Origin: an uncultured Halomonas sp.
GTDB lineage: Bacteria; Pseudomonadota; Gammaproteobacteria; Pseudomonadales; Halomonadaceae
Length of the DNA: 64,000 bases
Assembly (NCBI RefSeq): GCF_947501415.1
Contig: NZ_CANMVL010000014.1
Coordinates: 1-64,000, forward strand
Reading direction: 5' to 3'
The notes below the pieces were generated by a model. It worked only from the letters and a program-made list of their open reading frames with translations. It had not been told where the DNA came from and did not search any database. Positions 24,978-34,402 of this stretch are shown one piece after another; the stretch's first letter is position 1, and each line of letters opens with the position of its first letter. The position numbers and the translations under genes were made by a program.

Positions 24978-25433
24978 TCACAACGCCACCTCAATGGGGT
25001 TCACAAGCCGCTCGAAATCCCCATAGGACAGCTGCATGACGTCCGTATGATTGCCGGCATTGAAAGCGATGCGGTCGGCGGCGGTAAGATGTGGGGAAAC
25101 AAACACCTCCATCCCAAAAAGATTGCCAAAGGGTGGCATCGCACCGACCTCGGAATCGGGGAAGCTGTCCTTGAACTCGCCCTCTTCGGCCAGCTCAACG
25201 GACGTGGCGCCGACGGAGCGTGCCATCTGCTGCAGGTCCACCCGGTCGGATGCCGGCAGAACCGCCTGCGCCAGCCGCCCATCGATCTTCACCATCACGC
25301 ACTTCGCGAAGTGCCTGCCCGTCACATGGACGGACTCGGCAATCTCCTGCGCGGTATAGGCCGGAGAGTGCTGGAGAATCGAATACCTGACGTTCTGGTC
25401 ATCGAGATACTGTTTTACTCGCTCCATGGACAT
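24978..25433 (-). CDS. YbaK/EbsC-family aminoacyl-tRNA deacylase
   Basis: 151 residues from ATG 25433, with AGGTGG before it; an in-frame ATG two codons later is possible. The YbaK/ProX-like editing fold is indicated by YSILQHSPAYTAQEIAES, FAKCVMVKIDGRLAQAVLPA with the conserved Lys, and the C-terminal GAMPPFGNLFGMEVFVSPHL. It would hydrolyse mischarged tRNA in trans. The branch is the stand-alone one (PF04073). A relic of a second copy lies at 10245-10365. Confidence 0.85.
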   Translation of the reverse strand: MSMERVKQYLDDQNVRYSILQHSPAYTAQEIAESVHVTGRHFAKCVMVKIDGRLAQAVLPASDRVDLQQMARSVGATSVELAEEGEFKDSFPDSEVGAMPPFGNLFGMEVFVSPHLTAADRIAFNAGNHTDVMQLSYGDFERLVNPIEVAL

Positions 25434-25571
25434 GGCGACCACCTGCTCGTTGTCTCGTCAAAGCACGACTATCCCTTAAAGGATAGTCAGCAACGGAGCA
25501 GACGTCCCCCTATATCCCTTGGCCGCACGCTGTTGTGCGGCGGCGCATCGCTGGCGGAGACCCGGCGGCGT

Positions 25572-27824
25572 TCAGGCATCCGCCGGAGCATAGACGTCCT
25601 GCGGGCGCATGCCGGCCTTGATGGCGCGAGCGGCATGTAGCTTCCTGTAGCTCTCGATCAAGCGTTGATGCTTCTCCAGCCCTTCGAGCGCCATGCTGGT
25701 TGGGGTGAGGCCATGGAAGCGCACACTACCGTTCACCGAGCCGATCACCGCCTCGATGGTCTCTTCGCCGAACATCCGCCCCAGGTTATAGCGGAAGTCG
25801 TTCACCTCGAGCTCGTCATCCAGCATGACCTCAAGCACCGCCTGCACCGCCTGATAGAAGAGATTGCGCTCCACGGTGTTGTCGTTGTACTGCAGGAACA
25901 TCTCGACTCGCTCCAGCGCCTCCTCATGCTGACCCAACGCCAGATTGATCAGCAACTTGAGCTCGAGGATGGTGAGCTGGCCCCAGATGGTGTTCTCGTC
26001 GAACTCGATGCCGATCAGCGAAATGATCGTCATATGCTCGTCGAGCTGGCTCTCCTCCAGGCGCTCAAGCAGATCGGCGAGCTCACCATCGCTCAGGCGG
26101 TGCAGGTTGAGAATATCCTCGCGGTAGTCGAGGGCCATATTGGTGTTGTCCCACACCAGGTCCTCCACCGGATAGACCTCGGAGAAGCCAGGCACCAGGA
26201 TGCGGCACACCGGCGCGCCGAGCTCTTCGCGCACCGCGACATAGGACTCCAGCCCCATCTCCTCGAGGATGCCGAACAGGGCCGCGCTCTCCTCCTCGTT
26301 GCTGTAGGTGCCGCCGCCGGTGAAGTCCCAGTCACAGAACTCGATCTCCGAGCGGGAGCTGAAGAAGCGCCAGGAGATCACCCCGGACGAATCGATGAAG
26401 TGCTCCACGTAGTTATTGGGCTCGGTGACCGCCATGGAGTTGAAGGTGGGCGGCAGAAAGTCGTTGAAGCCCTCGAAGCTGCGACCCTGCAGCAGCTCGG
26501 TGAAGGTCCGCTCCAGGGCCACATGGAAGCTCGGGTGGGCACCGAAGCAGGCGAACACGCCACCGGTCTTGGGGTTCATCAGGGTCACGCAGGTCACCGG
26601 GAACTGGCCGCCCAGGGAGGCGTCCTTTACCAGCACCGGGAAGCCCTGGGCCTCCAGCGCCTCGATGCCCTCGACGATCTCGGGGTAGCGCGCCAGCACC
26701 TCCTGGGGAATGTCGGGCAGCACCATCTCCTCTTCGATGATCTGCTTCTTCACCGCTCGCTCGAGAATTTCGGAGAGGCACTGCACCTGGGCCTCGGCCA
26801 GGGTATTGCCGGCGCTCATCCCGTTGCTGAGGTAGAGGTTCTCGATCAGGTTCGAGGGGAAGTAGACCGTCTCGCCGTCGGAGTGACGCACAAAGGGCAG
26901 CGCAACGATACCGCGATCCGCCCGGCCGGAATTGGTATCGATCAGGTTCGAGGCGCACAGCTCCCCTTCCGGGTCATAGATTTCTCGGCAGTAGGCATCG
27001 AGGATGCCCTCCGGCAAGGCATCGTCGGGCCCCGGCAGGAACCACTTCTCGTTGGGGTAGTGAACGAACTCGGCGTTGGCGATCTCCTCGCCGAAGAACT
27101 GATCGTTATAGAAGAAGTTGAAGTTGGTCCGCTCGATGAACTCGCCCAGCGCCGAACAGAGCGCACTCTCCTTGGTGGCACCCTTGCCATTGGTGAAGCA
27201 CATCGGCGAGGCGGCGTCGCGGATATGCAAGGACCAGACGTGGGGCACGATATTGCGCCAGGAGGCGATCTCGATCTTCATGCCCAGATCGGCCAGGATG
27301 CCGGTCATGTTGGCGATGGTCTGCTCCAGCGGCAGGTCCTTGCCCTCGATCCAGGTGCCGCCGCCCTCTTCATCGCCCAGCGCCTTGCTCTTTTCACCGC
27401 CCATCAGCAGGGCCTGGGCGTCCTCGTCGATGTTCTCCACCGCCTCGACCTGAAACTCGGGGCCGGTCTGCACCACCTTCTTCACCGTGCAGCGATCGAT
27501 GGAGCGCAGAATACCCTGGCGATCCTTGTCGGAGATGTCCTCGGGCAGCTCGACCTGAATCCGGAAGATCTGCTTATAGCGGTTCTCGGGGTCGACGATG
27601 TTGTTCTGCGACAACCGAATATTCTCGGTGGGAATATCCCGGGCGTTGCAGTAGACCTTGACGAAGTAGGCCGCACACATCGCCGAGGAGGCCAGGAAGT
27701 AGTCGAAGGGCCCCGGCGCCGAGCCGTCACCCTTGTAGCGGATGGGCTGGTCGGAGATGACCGTGAAGTCGTCGAACTTGGCCTCCAGGCGGAGGTTGTC
27801 GAGATAGTTGACCTTGATTTCCAT
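25572..27824 (-). CDS. OsmC-YcaO fusion protein
   Basis: 750 residues from ATG 27824 (MEIKVNYLDNLRLEAKFDDF). Residues 1-140 are an OsmC-like peroxidase/disulfide domain with a Cys in SSAMCAAYF and a second in SIDRCTV. Residues about 180-560 are a YcaO domain similar to E. coli YcaO (SLHIRDAASPMCFTNGKGAT, ALGEFIERTNF), which uses ATP to activate peptide backbones and in E. coli affects RimO-dependent ribosomal protein S12 modification. The C-terminal 190 residues are a helical TPR-like region. The joining of OsmC and YcaO in one chain points to linked thiol and backbone chemistry, which is inference. Confidence 0.88.
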   Translation of the reverse strand: MEIKVNYLDNLRLEAKFDDFTVISDQPIRYKGDGSAPGPFDYFLASSAMCAAYFVKVYCNARDIPTENIRLSQNNIVDPENRYKQIFRIQVELPEDISDKDRQGILRSIDRCTVKKVVQTGPEFQVEAVENIDEDAQALLMGGEKSKALGDEEGGGTWIEGKDLPLEQTIANMTGILADLGMKIEIASWRNIVPHVWSLHIRDAASPMCFTNGKGATKESALCSALGEFIERTNFNFFYNDQFFGEEIANAEFVHYPNEKWFLPGPDDALPEGILDAYCREIYDPEGELCASNLIDTNSGRADRGIVALPFVRHSDGETVYFPSNLIENLYLSNGMSAGNTLAEAQVQCLSEILERAVKKQIIEEEMVLPDIPQEVLARYPEIVEGIEALEAQGFPVLVKDASLGGQFPVTCVTLMNPKTGGVFACFGAHPSFHVALERTFTELLQGRSFEGFNDFLPPTFNSMAVTEPNNYVEHFIDSSGVISWRFFSSRSEIEFCDWDFTGGGTYSNEEESAALFGILEEMGLESYVAVREELGAPVCRILVPGFSEVYPVEDLVWDNTNMALDYREDILNLHRLSDGELADLLERLEESQLDEHMTIISLIGIEFDENTIWGQLTILELKLLINLALGQHEEALERVEMFLQYNDNTVERNLFYQAVQAVLEVMLDDELEVNDFRYNLGRMFGEETIEAVIGSVNGSVRFHGLTPTSMALEGLEKHQRLIESYRKLHAARAIKAGMRPQDVYAPADA

Positions 27825-27988
27825 GAGGCACCGACAGAGCATTGAGCGTAACCGCGCATTATCCCAGCTCTGGCGCTCATCGTCATGCCGAATCCACAGA
27901 TTGCCAAGGGCATTGGTCACGGCACGGCACGGCAAGAAGCGGCCCCTATCCACGCCAGGAGCACCCGCGAATAAAACGCCGTTCTGGA

Positions 27989-28258
27989 TCAGGCTTCCTC
28001 GCCGCCATGTATCGTAACGCTGTGCTGATTCAGCACCTCGAGCAGTGTGGGCAGATCTGGTGAGCCAGGAAGCACATAGAAGCTTTCGTCCCAGGGGTGG
28101 CTGTGCGGTGGCGGACCCACACCTTCGTCACCCCGCTGCAGGGTGATTTCCCGGCCATTGGTTTCGTTTTTCGATATCAGCACGGTAACGTCTACACCGA
28201 CGACCGACAGGGGCGATGTGTGGTCCCTCGGGCTAAGAATTGTCGCATGGGGATTCAT
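27989..28258 (-). pseudogene. Cupin-domain protein with an in-frame internal deletion
   Basis: 89 residues from ATG 28258. The first 63 residues follow a cupin with ITLQRGDEGVGPPPHSHPWD and ESFYVL, the start of the metal-binding motif 1. They then jump directly to PGSPDLPTLLEVLNQHSVTI, which in relatives is the tail after the barrel. About 60-70 residues, including cupin motif 2, are absent while the frame is kept. It probably cannot form the barrel. Confidence 0.65.
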
Positions 28259-28480
28259 GGTTCTTGCCTCGCTATTGTCCTGTCGGGCCAGGGCACCGGC
28301 AGGGGTGTCTCCGATACCCGTACCAGCGGCAAGACCAAAGCGGTACGACAGGTTGTGACAGGTCTCCACGCATGGCACCGGAGGGAAAGGCGGGCCTTAT
28401 CGGGAGAGCGCCTGTAGCAACGGCCGCTGGAGGCGGCAAGAAAAGGGGCAGGTGCTAGCTCGTGTGCTCGCTCTTGAAGT

Positions 28481-28660
28481 CTAGGCTCGTGCCGCAATGC
28501 CTGCCAGGAAATCGATGACACAGCCCTGAGCGTATTCAGCTTTAAGCAACGATCTGTCCAATTCCTCTTTCGTGTACCCGGTCATTTCGCACCTGCGCGG
28601 ATTTAGATAGACCAGACGCCTGTCCTGTAGGACCACAATACCTTCCTGTGCCGTTTCCAT
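28481..28660 (-). pseudogene. PAS-domain fragment
   Basis: 59 residues from ATG 28660. TAQEGIVVLQDRRLVYLNPR followed by CEMTGYTKEELDRSL is the first half of a PAS sensor domain (A.EGI...D...Y.NP...MTGY..EEL). It ends after an unrelated 20-residue tail, well short of the normal 100 residues, with no output domain. The ATG overlaps the stop of the racemase relic as TGATG. Confidence 0.65.
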
Positions 28661-28787
28661 CAGACCTCATTGAGGTCGGCGCTATAGAGTACCAGCCGGG
28701 TGCAGTCCGTGCAGACCCTTGTTCGCTCATTGGTAAATAAGCCGATAGCAGGAGTCAGCATATTCCTGCATATGCCATCAATCACCT
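28661..28787 (-). pseudogene. 5' relic of an aspartate racemase gene
   Basis: In shifting frames the minus strand gives CYRLIYQ, then GLHGLHPA, then RLVLYSADLNEV. These match YYRLINQ, GGLHSA and RLVLYSVDFAEIEV of the intact racemase at 10426-11121, in the same order and spacing. Small insertions or deletions and a stop break the frame. It abuts the PAS fragment. Confidence 0.6.
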
Positions 28788-28819
28788 TCTGCCTTCATGG
28801 GCTGATCGAGATCATGAAG

Positions 28820-31800
28820 TTACGCCACCGGCGCAAACAGTAGCGCCAGATCCTCCTCGTCGAACAGCGGACCATCGCTTCTGTGCTCGGCACCACCCTC
28901 GAGGATGGAGGCGGCTAGATCCGCCTTGCGCGCCTGCAGATCGAGGATGCGCTCCTCCACGGTGCCGGCGCACACCAGCTTGTAGACGAATACCGGATTC
29001 TGCTGCCCCATGCGGTGGGCACGTCCGGTGGCCTGGGCCTCTACCGCGGGGTTCCACCAGGGGTCGTAGTGAATCACCGTGTCCGCGGCGGTCAGATTGA
29101 GGCCGGTACCGCCGGCCTTGAGGCTGATCAGAAACACCGGGATCTCGCCCTGCTGGAAGAGCGCCACCCGCTGGGTTCGGGTCTTGCCCGGCGTCTCGCC
29201 GGTGAGAGTGGTAAAGGGAATGTGGTCGTGTTCCAGGGCCTCGCCGATCAGCGCCAGCATCTCGGTGAACTGGGAGAAGATCAGGATTCGCCTGCCCTCC
29301 TCCACCAACGGCGCCACCAGCTCGCGCAGCTGTTCCAGCTTGGCCGAGCGCTTCGTCTTGCGCGCACTCTGCAGCTTGACCAGCCGTGGATCACAGCAGA
29401 CCTGGCGCAGCTTGAGCAGCGCATCGAGCATGACGATGCCGGAGCCCGCCAGGCCACGCTCGGCCACCGCCTGCTGCACCCGCTGGTGCTGGGCCAGACG
29501 CAAGCTCTCGTAGAGCTCGCGCTGGACGCCACCCAGGGTGACCTCGCGGCGAGTCTCGGTCTTCTCGGGCAGCTCGGCCAGCACCTGCTGCTTGGTTCGG
29601 CGCAGCATCAGCGGTGCGATGCGCCGGGAGAGGCGCTGGCGCAGTGCGACATCACCCTCCTTCTCGATCGGCGTGCGGAAGCGCTGGCCGAACCATTGCT
29701 GGCTGCCCAGCGCCCCGGGCGCCACGGCATCGAGCTGGGCCCATAGCTCACCCAAATGGTTCTCCAGGGGGGTGCCGGTCATGGCGATGGCGCGCTCGAC
29801 GTCGAGTTGGCGCACCGCACGGGCGGTCTGGCTCGCGGCATTCTTGATCGCTTGAGCCTCGTCGAGCACCAGCAATCCGAGTCGATAGTCGCGCAGACGC
29901 TCCAGATCACGGATCAGCAGCGCATAGGTGGTGATCACCAGGTCGGCATCCGCCAGCCCCGCGTCGAACTGCCGCTCACGCTGGGCCTTGCCGCCCTGCA
30001 GGGCCACCACCTTGAGCTCGGGGGCAAAACGTGCCGCCTCGGCGCACCAGTTACCCACCAGGCTGGTCGGCGCGACCACCAGGCTAGGACCTGCCAACGC
30101 ACCGCGGGCGCGCTCATCGAGCAGGTGTGCCAGCACCTGTATCGTCTTGCCCAGCCCCATGTCGTCGGCCAGGATGCCACCGGTACCGAGCTCCGAGAGA
30201 AAGCGCATCCAGGCGATGCCACGGCCCTGGTAGTCGCGCAGTTCGCCGGCGAAGCCAGGGGGCGCCGGCAGACTGGTGGGTAACGCACGCAGGCGTCGTG
30301 CCAGGTCGGTGACATCCTCGCGCCCCGCCCAGCGCTCATGCTCGGCCAACGGCGCGACCCTCTCGGCGGCGGTCAGTGGCAGGCGCAACGCTGCCTCCGG
30401 ATCGCTCTCGTCGCCCAGCCAGTCGAGGATGGGCGCCATCAGCGAACGCAGCCGAGCAAGGGGCATCACCAGGCGGCGGTTCTCCGGCAGGATCAGCGTC
30501 CAGGTGGCGTCGTCAGCTTCGTCTTCGGCGGGCTCCAGCGGAAACTCTGGATCCTTGAACAGACGGCGTAGAATCGGCAGCAGGTTGAGGCGCTCGCCCT
30601 CCACCTCGATATCCAGCGCCAGATCGAACCAGCCGTTGCCCGCCGGCTCCAGCTCACCGTACCAGTCGTCCGGCTCGACGTAGGTCGGCTCCTCGGGGAA
30701 GTCGTCGTCGAACGTTACCAGGCAACCGGCCTGGCGTAGCCTGGCGATCATCTCCCACCACTCGTCGGGGCCGGCCAGGTGTGTAGACCATTCGGCGGCA
30801 GTGGCCGGCGGCGTACCCTCCAGAGGCAGCAGCAGCGTCCACTCGGGCAGCTCCAGGTAAGTGGGCACCGCCTCGATCTGCTGCAGGCGCTCCAGGGTCA
30901 CCATGCCGGGGGGAAGCGACCTCACCAGTGCCAACTCCGCCTGGGAGTCGCGCATCACGGTCAGTCGCTGCCCATCGCGAAAGGCCTGAATGCTCTCGCC
31001 CGGCTCCGGCGGCACCTCGACGCCATCGTAGTCGAAGCTCACCACGGCGGCCCCCACCTCGACCCAGCGGGGAACCATGGCGCCATCACGATAGCCCAGC
31101 TGCCCGGATCCAATCTGCATGGTGACCTTTAAACGCGGGGCGACGCCTTCCAGGGTGTATTCCTCGATTTTCTGAGGTGCCGGAAGCCGTTCCGCCAGGC
31201 CAGGCGCTGCGTGCAAGCGCTCGTTGAGCCAGCCACTCATCTCCGGGGGCAGCGGGGGCGCGTGGCGCAGACGCATCAGCAGCCCGGGGTCGCCCTCCAG
31301 ACGCCCGAAACGCCCGCGACGCTCATCGAGATAGCAGAGCTCGGCACCGGCGCGCACGATGACAGCGGCATCGGAGATGACCTCGGCGGGTTCGGTATCG
31401 GCACGCAGACGCTGGTTGCCGTCGGCATCGGGCTCCCAGGCCAGGGTCAGGCGAGCGGCCGGGCCGGTATCGAGCATGGCGCCGGTCTGCTTGGGATAGA
31501 ACAGCAGCGGCGGTGCGGCGCTCTCCAGCAGTGACCATAGCGCCCGTGCCTGAAAGGCGTGGGTGACCGAACTCCAGGCATACTCCTGTCCCGAGCCCGA
31601 AAGCTGGCGGCGCTGCTCGCCGAGCATCAGTAGCTCCAGGGCCTCCTCCTGATCGGAGGCAAGGCCTTGAGGTGGCCTGGGCGTCAGGCCCCCACCGCGC
31701 CGCACATTGATGGGTCGTGGCTTCACCCAGCCGTTGCCGCGGGCGCGTCGTTTGGTGGGCCGCACCCAGACCGGTGATACCTGAAGCGCCGGCGAGCGCG

Positions 31801-32293
31801 GGTTTGGGTCAACATCCAGGAACAGCGCCAGGCGATGATCCTCCTCGAGCTCCTCGACGTATCGCCTGCCGCCAAGTGGCGACTGGAGCTCGGCTAGCCA
31901 CGCCTCCCAGCGTTGCTCCAGCATGCCGGCATCATCCTCCGACGGTATGCCCTCGGCCTCCCTGGCATCGATAAAGCACTGGATCACCGCTACCGCGTGC
32001 TTGCATTGGCGCCCCACCGGGCAGCTGCAGTCGCTGATCACCCCCATCTCGGGGTTGTCGGGATCCACGGCCAGGCTGGTGAGATAGCGGCTACGCCCGC
32101 TGCCATCTACCTGAGCTCGCAGCACCAGCATCGCTCCCTCATGCTCAATACGTGGGCGATTGCGCACCTTGCCCTGCTGTGCGTAGGCTTTTCCGCGAGA
32201 AAACGACTGCGGATCGAAACTTAGCTGCCAATGGATATCCTTCAGGGCGCGGTAGAGCGTCAACTCAGGAACGGCAGGTCGGGCATCCGGCAC
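28820..32293 (-). CDS. SWIM-domain SNF2-family helicase
   Basis: 1157 residues from GTG 32293, preceded by GAGGAG. A SWIM zinc finger near the N-terminus (DCSCPVGRQCKH; Cys89, Cys91, Cys97, His99) is followed by a long beta-rich region. The C-terminal SNF2 motor has Walker A ADDMGLGKTIQVLAH, DEAQ box LLVLDEAQAIKN, motif III AMTGTPLENHLGELW, and motifs V-VI LKAGGTGLNLTAADTVIHYD and QATGRAHRMGQ. All motor motifs are present. Members are double-stranded DNA translocases. The cellular role of this bacterial subfamily (RapA-like/HepA-related) is not settled. Confidence 0.92.
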   Translation of the reverse strand: MPDARPAVPELTLYRALKDIHWQLSFDPQSFSRGKAYAQQGKVRNRPRIEHEGAMLVLRAQVDGSGRSRYLTSLAVDPDNPEMGVISDCSCPVGRQCKHAVAVIQCFIDAREAEGIPSEDDAGMLEQRWEAWLAELQSPLGGRRYVEELEEDHRLALFLDVDPNPRSPALQVSPVWVRPTKRRARGNGWVKPRPINVRRGGGLTPRPPQGLASDQEEALELLMLGEQRRQLSGSGQEYAWSSVTHAFQARALWSLLESAAPPLLFYPKQTGAMLDTGPAARLTLAWEPDADGNQRLRADTEPAEVISDAAVIVRAGAELCYLDERRGRFGRLEGDPGLLMRLRHAPPLPPEMSGWLNERLHAAPGLAERLPAPQKIEEYTLEGVAPRLKVTMQIGSGQLGYRDGAMVPRWVEVGAAVVSFDYDGVEVPPEPGESIQAFRDGQRLTVMRDSQAELALVRSLPPGMVTLERLQQIEAVPTYLELPEWTLLLPLEGTPPATAAEWSTHLAGPDEWWEMIARLRQAGCLVTFDDDFPEEPTYVEPDDWYGELEPAGNGWFDLALDIEVEGERLNLLPILRRLFKDPEFPLEPAEDEADDATWTLILPENRRLVMPLARLRSLMAPILDWLGDESDPEAALRLPLTAAERVAPLAEHERWAGREDVTDLARRLRALPTSLPAPPGFAGELRDYQGRGIAWMRFLSELGTGGILADDMGLGKTIQVLAHLLDERARGALAGPSLVVAPTSLVGNWCAEAARFAPELKVVALQGGKAQRERQFDAGLADADLVITTYALLIRDLERLRDYRLGLLVLDEAQAIKNAASQTARAVRQLDVERAIAMTGTPLENHLGELWAQLDAVAPGALGSQQWFGQRFRTPIEKEGDVALRQRLSRRIAPLMLRRTKQQVLAELPEKTETRREVTLGGVQRELYESLRLAQHQRVQQAVAERGLAGSGIVMLDALLKLRQVCCDPRLVKLQSARKTKRSAKLEQLRELVAPLVEEGRRILIFSQFTEMLALIGEALEHDHIPFTTLTGETPGKTRTQRVALFQQGEIPVFLISLKAGGTGLNLTAADTVIHYDPWWNPAVEAQATGRAHRMGQQNPVFVYKLVCAGTVEERILDLQARKADLAASILEGGAEHRSDGPLFDEEDLALLFAPVA

Positions 32294-32638
32294 AATGACT
32301 CCTCAATGAAGACTTAACGAATGAAGACTTAACGTATGAAGACAAGGCTGCTATTGGAACGAAACCCGATACCTGAAGCAACGATGAAACGCGAGACAGG
32401 CAGGTCATCCCCCCTCACGGCTTATGACGCCAGCATGCCGAAACCACAAGGAATGTTAGTCAAGCAATCATATTCACCTGCAGCTAAATTGAGTAGAGTA
32501 TTTGGCCTTGCTTACCGCCTGGTCGATAGCCGGTCTGGCGACCGAGGCCGTCTGAGCCGCGCCACCGTTGCCGAGCTCGGTGCCTGAACGGCCAACACAA
32601 CCTTACATCTGCCCCCGAATCAGCAGTCAGGCCATGCC
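32294..32638. other. Divergent intergenic region between helicase and Nramp-like genes
   Basis: 345 bases with both promoters expected here. The helicase side carries a short tandem repeat (32305-32343). A plus-strand frame of 83 codons crosses it but lacks a ribosome site and family resemblance. No clear operator was seen. Confidence 0.4.
32305..32343. repeat. 15-bp tandem repeat (2.6 copies)
   Basis: AATGAAGACTTAACG occurs twice in a row, followed by TATGAAGAC. It lies just upstream of the helicase start codon, within its leader or promoter. Confidence 0.8.
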
Positions 32639-33946
32639 ATGAATCAACCTTTGTCCTCCGCGGCATCCGCTCGTTTCGTCCCTGCCAAATACCTGGCGGC
32701 CCTCGGTCCCGGCTTCCTTTTCGCCGGGGCTGCCATCGGCACCTCCCATGTGGTGCAAGCGACCCGTGCCGGAGCCGAATATGGCATCGGCCTGCTGGGG
32801 TTTATCCTGCTGGCGATCCTCATCAAGTACCCCACCTTCTTCTTCGGCCCCTTCTATGTCAGCGTCACCGGCAAGTCGCTGATCGAGGGCTATCGCCAGA
32901 CGTTCGGCAAGCACGTGGTGGCGCTCTTCGCCCTGGTACAGCTGCCGATGTTGGCGATCATCATCGCCGCCATCGCCATTACCACGGCGGGCCTGGCCGG
33001 CACCCTGCTGTCACTGGACCTGAGCGCTCCGGCTATCGCCACCGTGCTGATCACCGGCGGCTGCCTGCTCACCTATACCGGCGGCTACCGAATGCTGGAC
33101 TGGGTCAACAAGGTGTTTATCGTCATTCTCACCCTGACAACCCTGTTGGCCACGCTGGCGGCGTGGCCGATGGTCGACTGGAGTCTCTATCCCGCCACCG
33201 CCGCTTCGCCGCTCTACAGCGCCGCCACGCTGGTGACCCTGGTGGCGGTGCTGGGCCTGATGCCCTCGGATATCACTCTGGCGATCCTCAACTCGCTGTG
33301 GTCAGAGGCTCGTAACAAGACCCGTGGCGAGCGCTGCGACACCGAGGCGGAGAAGCTCGATTTCGATATCGGCTATATCGGCGCCGCGATCCTTGCCGCA
33401 TGCTTCGTGATCATGGGCGCCGGGGTGATGCATAGTCAGGGCATCACCCCGGCCGACGGTGCGGTGGGTTTCGCCAGCCAGGTCGTCGGCCTCTACACCT
33501 CGACCCTGGGTGAGTGGAGCGGCGTTGTGGTGGGAATCTCCGCCTTCACTGTGATGCTGACCACGCTGCTCACCGTGCTGGACGGCTTCCCGCGCATGAT
33601 GACCGCCGCCTACCATGCCATTACCCGCCCCGATGGGATCGAGGAGGAGACGCGCAGGGTCGAGGGAAGCCATGCCTACCTGGTCGCCATGCTTGGTCTG
33701 TCGCTGCTTGCCATCCTGATCCTCTTCACCCTGATGGGCAGCTTTCGCCTGTTCATGGACTTCGTGATGGTGTCGGCCTTCCTGCTTAGCCCCATTCTGG
33801 CGGCGCTCAACCATTTCACCGCCAATGGCACCAGCGTGCCCCTTGAGCAACGCCCCTCGCGGCTTATCAATGCCTGGAGTCTGCTGGCCATCGCCACCCT
33901 GGTGCTGCTCTCGCTGGGGTATCTCTACGTGCGCTTTATCCACTGA
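32639..33946 (+). CDS. Nramp-family-like metal transporter
   Basis: 435 residues with about 11 transmembrane helices. The N-terminal helix ALGPGFLFAGAAIGTSHVVQ aligns with Nramp TM1, and AVLGLMPSDITLAILNSLWS with TM6. The signature Asp-Pro-Gly-Asn of TM1 is not present (AIGTS instead), and the TM6 Met-Pro-His is Met-Pro-Ser. Classical Nramp proteins use these residues to bind Mn2+ and Fe2+, so selectivity may differ, as in the Nramp-related magnesium transporters. The gene ends 34 bases before a broken lactate-dehydrogenase-like gene. Confidence 0.85.
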   Translation: MNQPLSSAASARFVPAKYLAALGPGFLFAGAAIGTSHVVQATRAGAEYGIGLLGFILLAILIKYPTFFFGPFYVSVTGKSLIEGYRQTFGKHVVALFALVQLPMLAIIIAAIAITTAGLAGTLLSLDLSAPAIATVLITGGCLLTYTGGYRMLDWVNKVFIVILTLTTLLATLAAWPMVDWSLYPATAASPLYSAATLVTLVAVLGLMPSDITLAILNSLWSEARNKTRGERCDTEAEKLDFDIGYIGAAILAACFVIMGAGVMHSQGITPADGAVGFASQVVGLYTSTLGEWSGVVVGISAFTVMLTTLLTVLDGFPRMMTAAYHAITRPDGIEEETRRVEGSHAYLVAMLGLSLLAILILFTLMGSFRLFMDFVMVSAFLLSPILAALNHFTANGTSVPLEQRPSRLINAWSLLAIATLVLLSLGYLYVRFIH

Positions 33947-33980
33947 CCCACTGACCCTCTGAGACCAGGGACGACTCAGC

Positions 33981-34402
33981 ATGCCGACCATTACCTGCAT
34001 CGACGATCTACAGCGCCTGGCACGGCGCCGAGTGCCCAGGATGTTCTACGACTATGTAGACTCCGGCGCCTGGACCGAAAGCACCTACCGGGCCAATGCC
34101 AACGACTTCTCAAACATCGGGCTTCGCCAACGCGTCATGGTGGATATGAGCAATCGCCGCCTGGAGAGCAAGATGCTCGGCGAGCGAGTGAGCCTGCCGC
34201 TGGCGCTCGCCCCCACCGGCCTTACGGGCTCGGGGCACTGGGCCAGGAGGGTGTCAGTGAATCCCTGCGCATCATCCACAAGGAGCTGGATACCACCCTG
34301 GCACTATGCGGCCTGCGGGATATCCATGATGTCGATACCCGGATCCTGCGCCCAGGCAGCTATCCCCTGCCGAGCCGACCCGCCCCCTCGACCCCTCGAT
34401 AG
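33981..34402 (+). pseudogene. FMN-dependent alpha-hydroxy-acid dehydrogenase (LldD-like) with internal deletion
   Basis: Residues 1-83 (PTITCIDDLQRLARRRVPRM, then FYDYVDSGAWTESTYRAN, SLPLALAPTGLTG) are the N-terminus of the LldD/glycolate-oxidase family. At about 34230 the frame shifts by one base and continues as ALGQEGVSESLRIIHKELDT, TLALCGLRDI and DVDTRIL, the family C-terminus. Roughly 220 residues with the FMN site and catalytic His-Arg are missing. The stop is TAG at 34400-34402. Confidence 0.75.

Noticed and set aside
25665-27845. A 726-codon plus-strand open frame opposite the OsmC-YcaO gene
   Set aside because: It is a long antisense frame caused by high GC and codon bias; the minus-strand product has complete domains.
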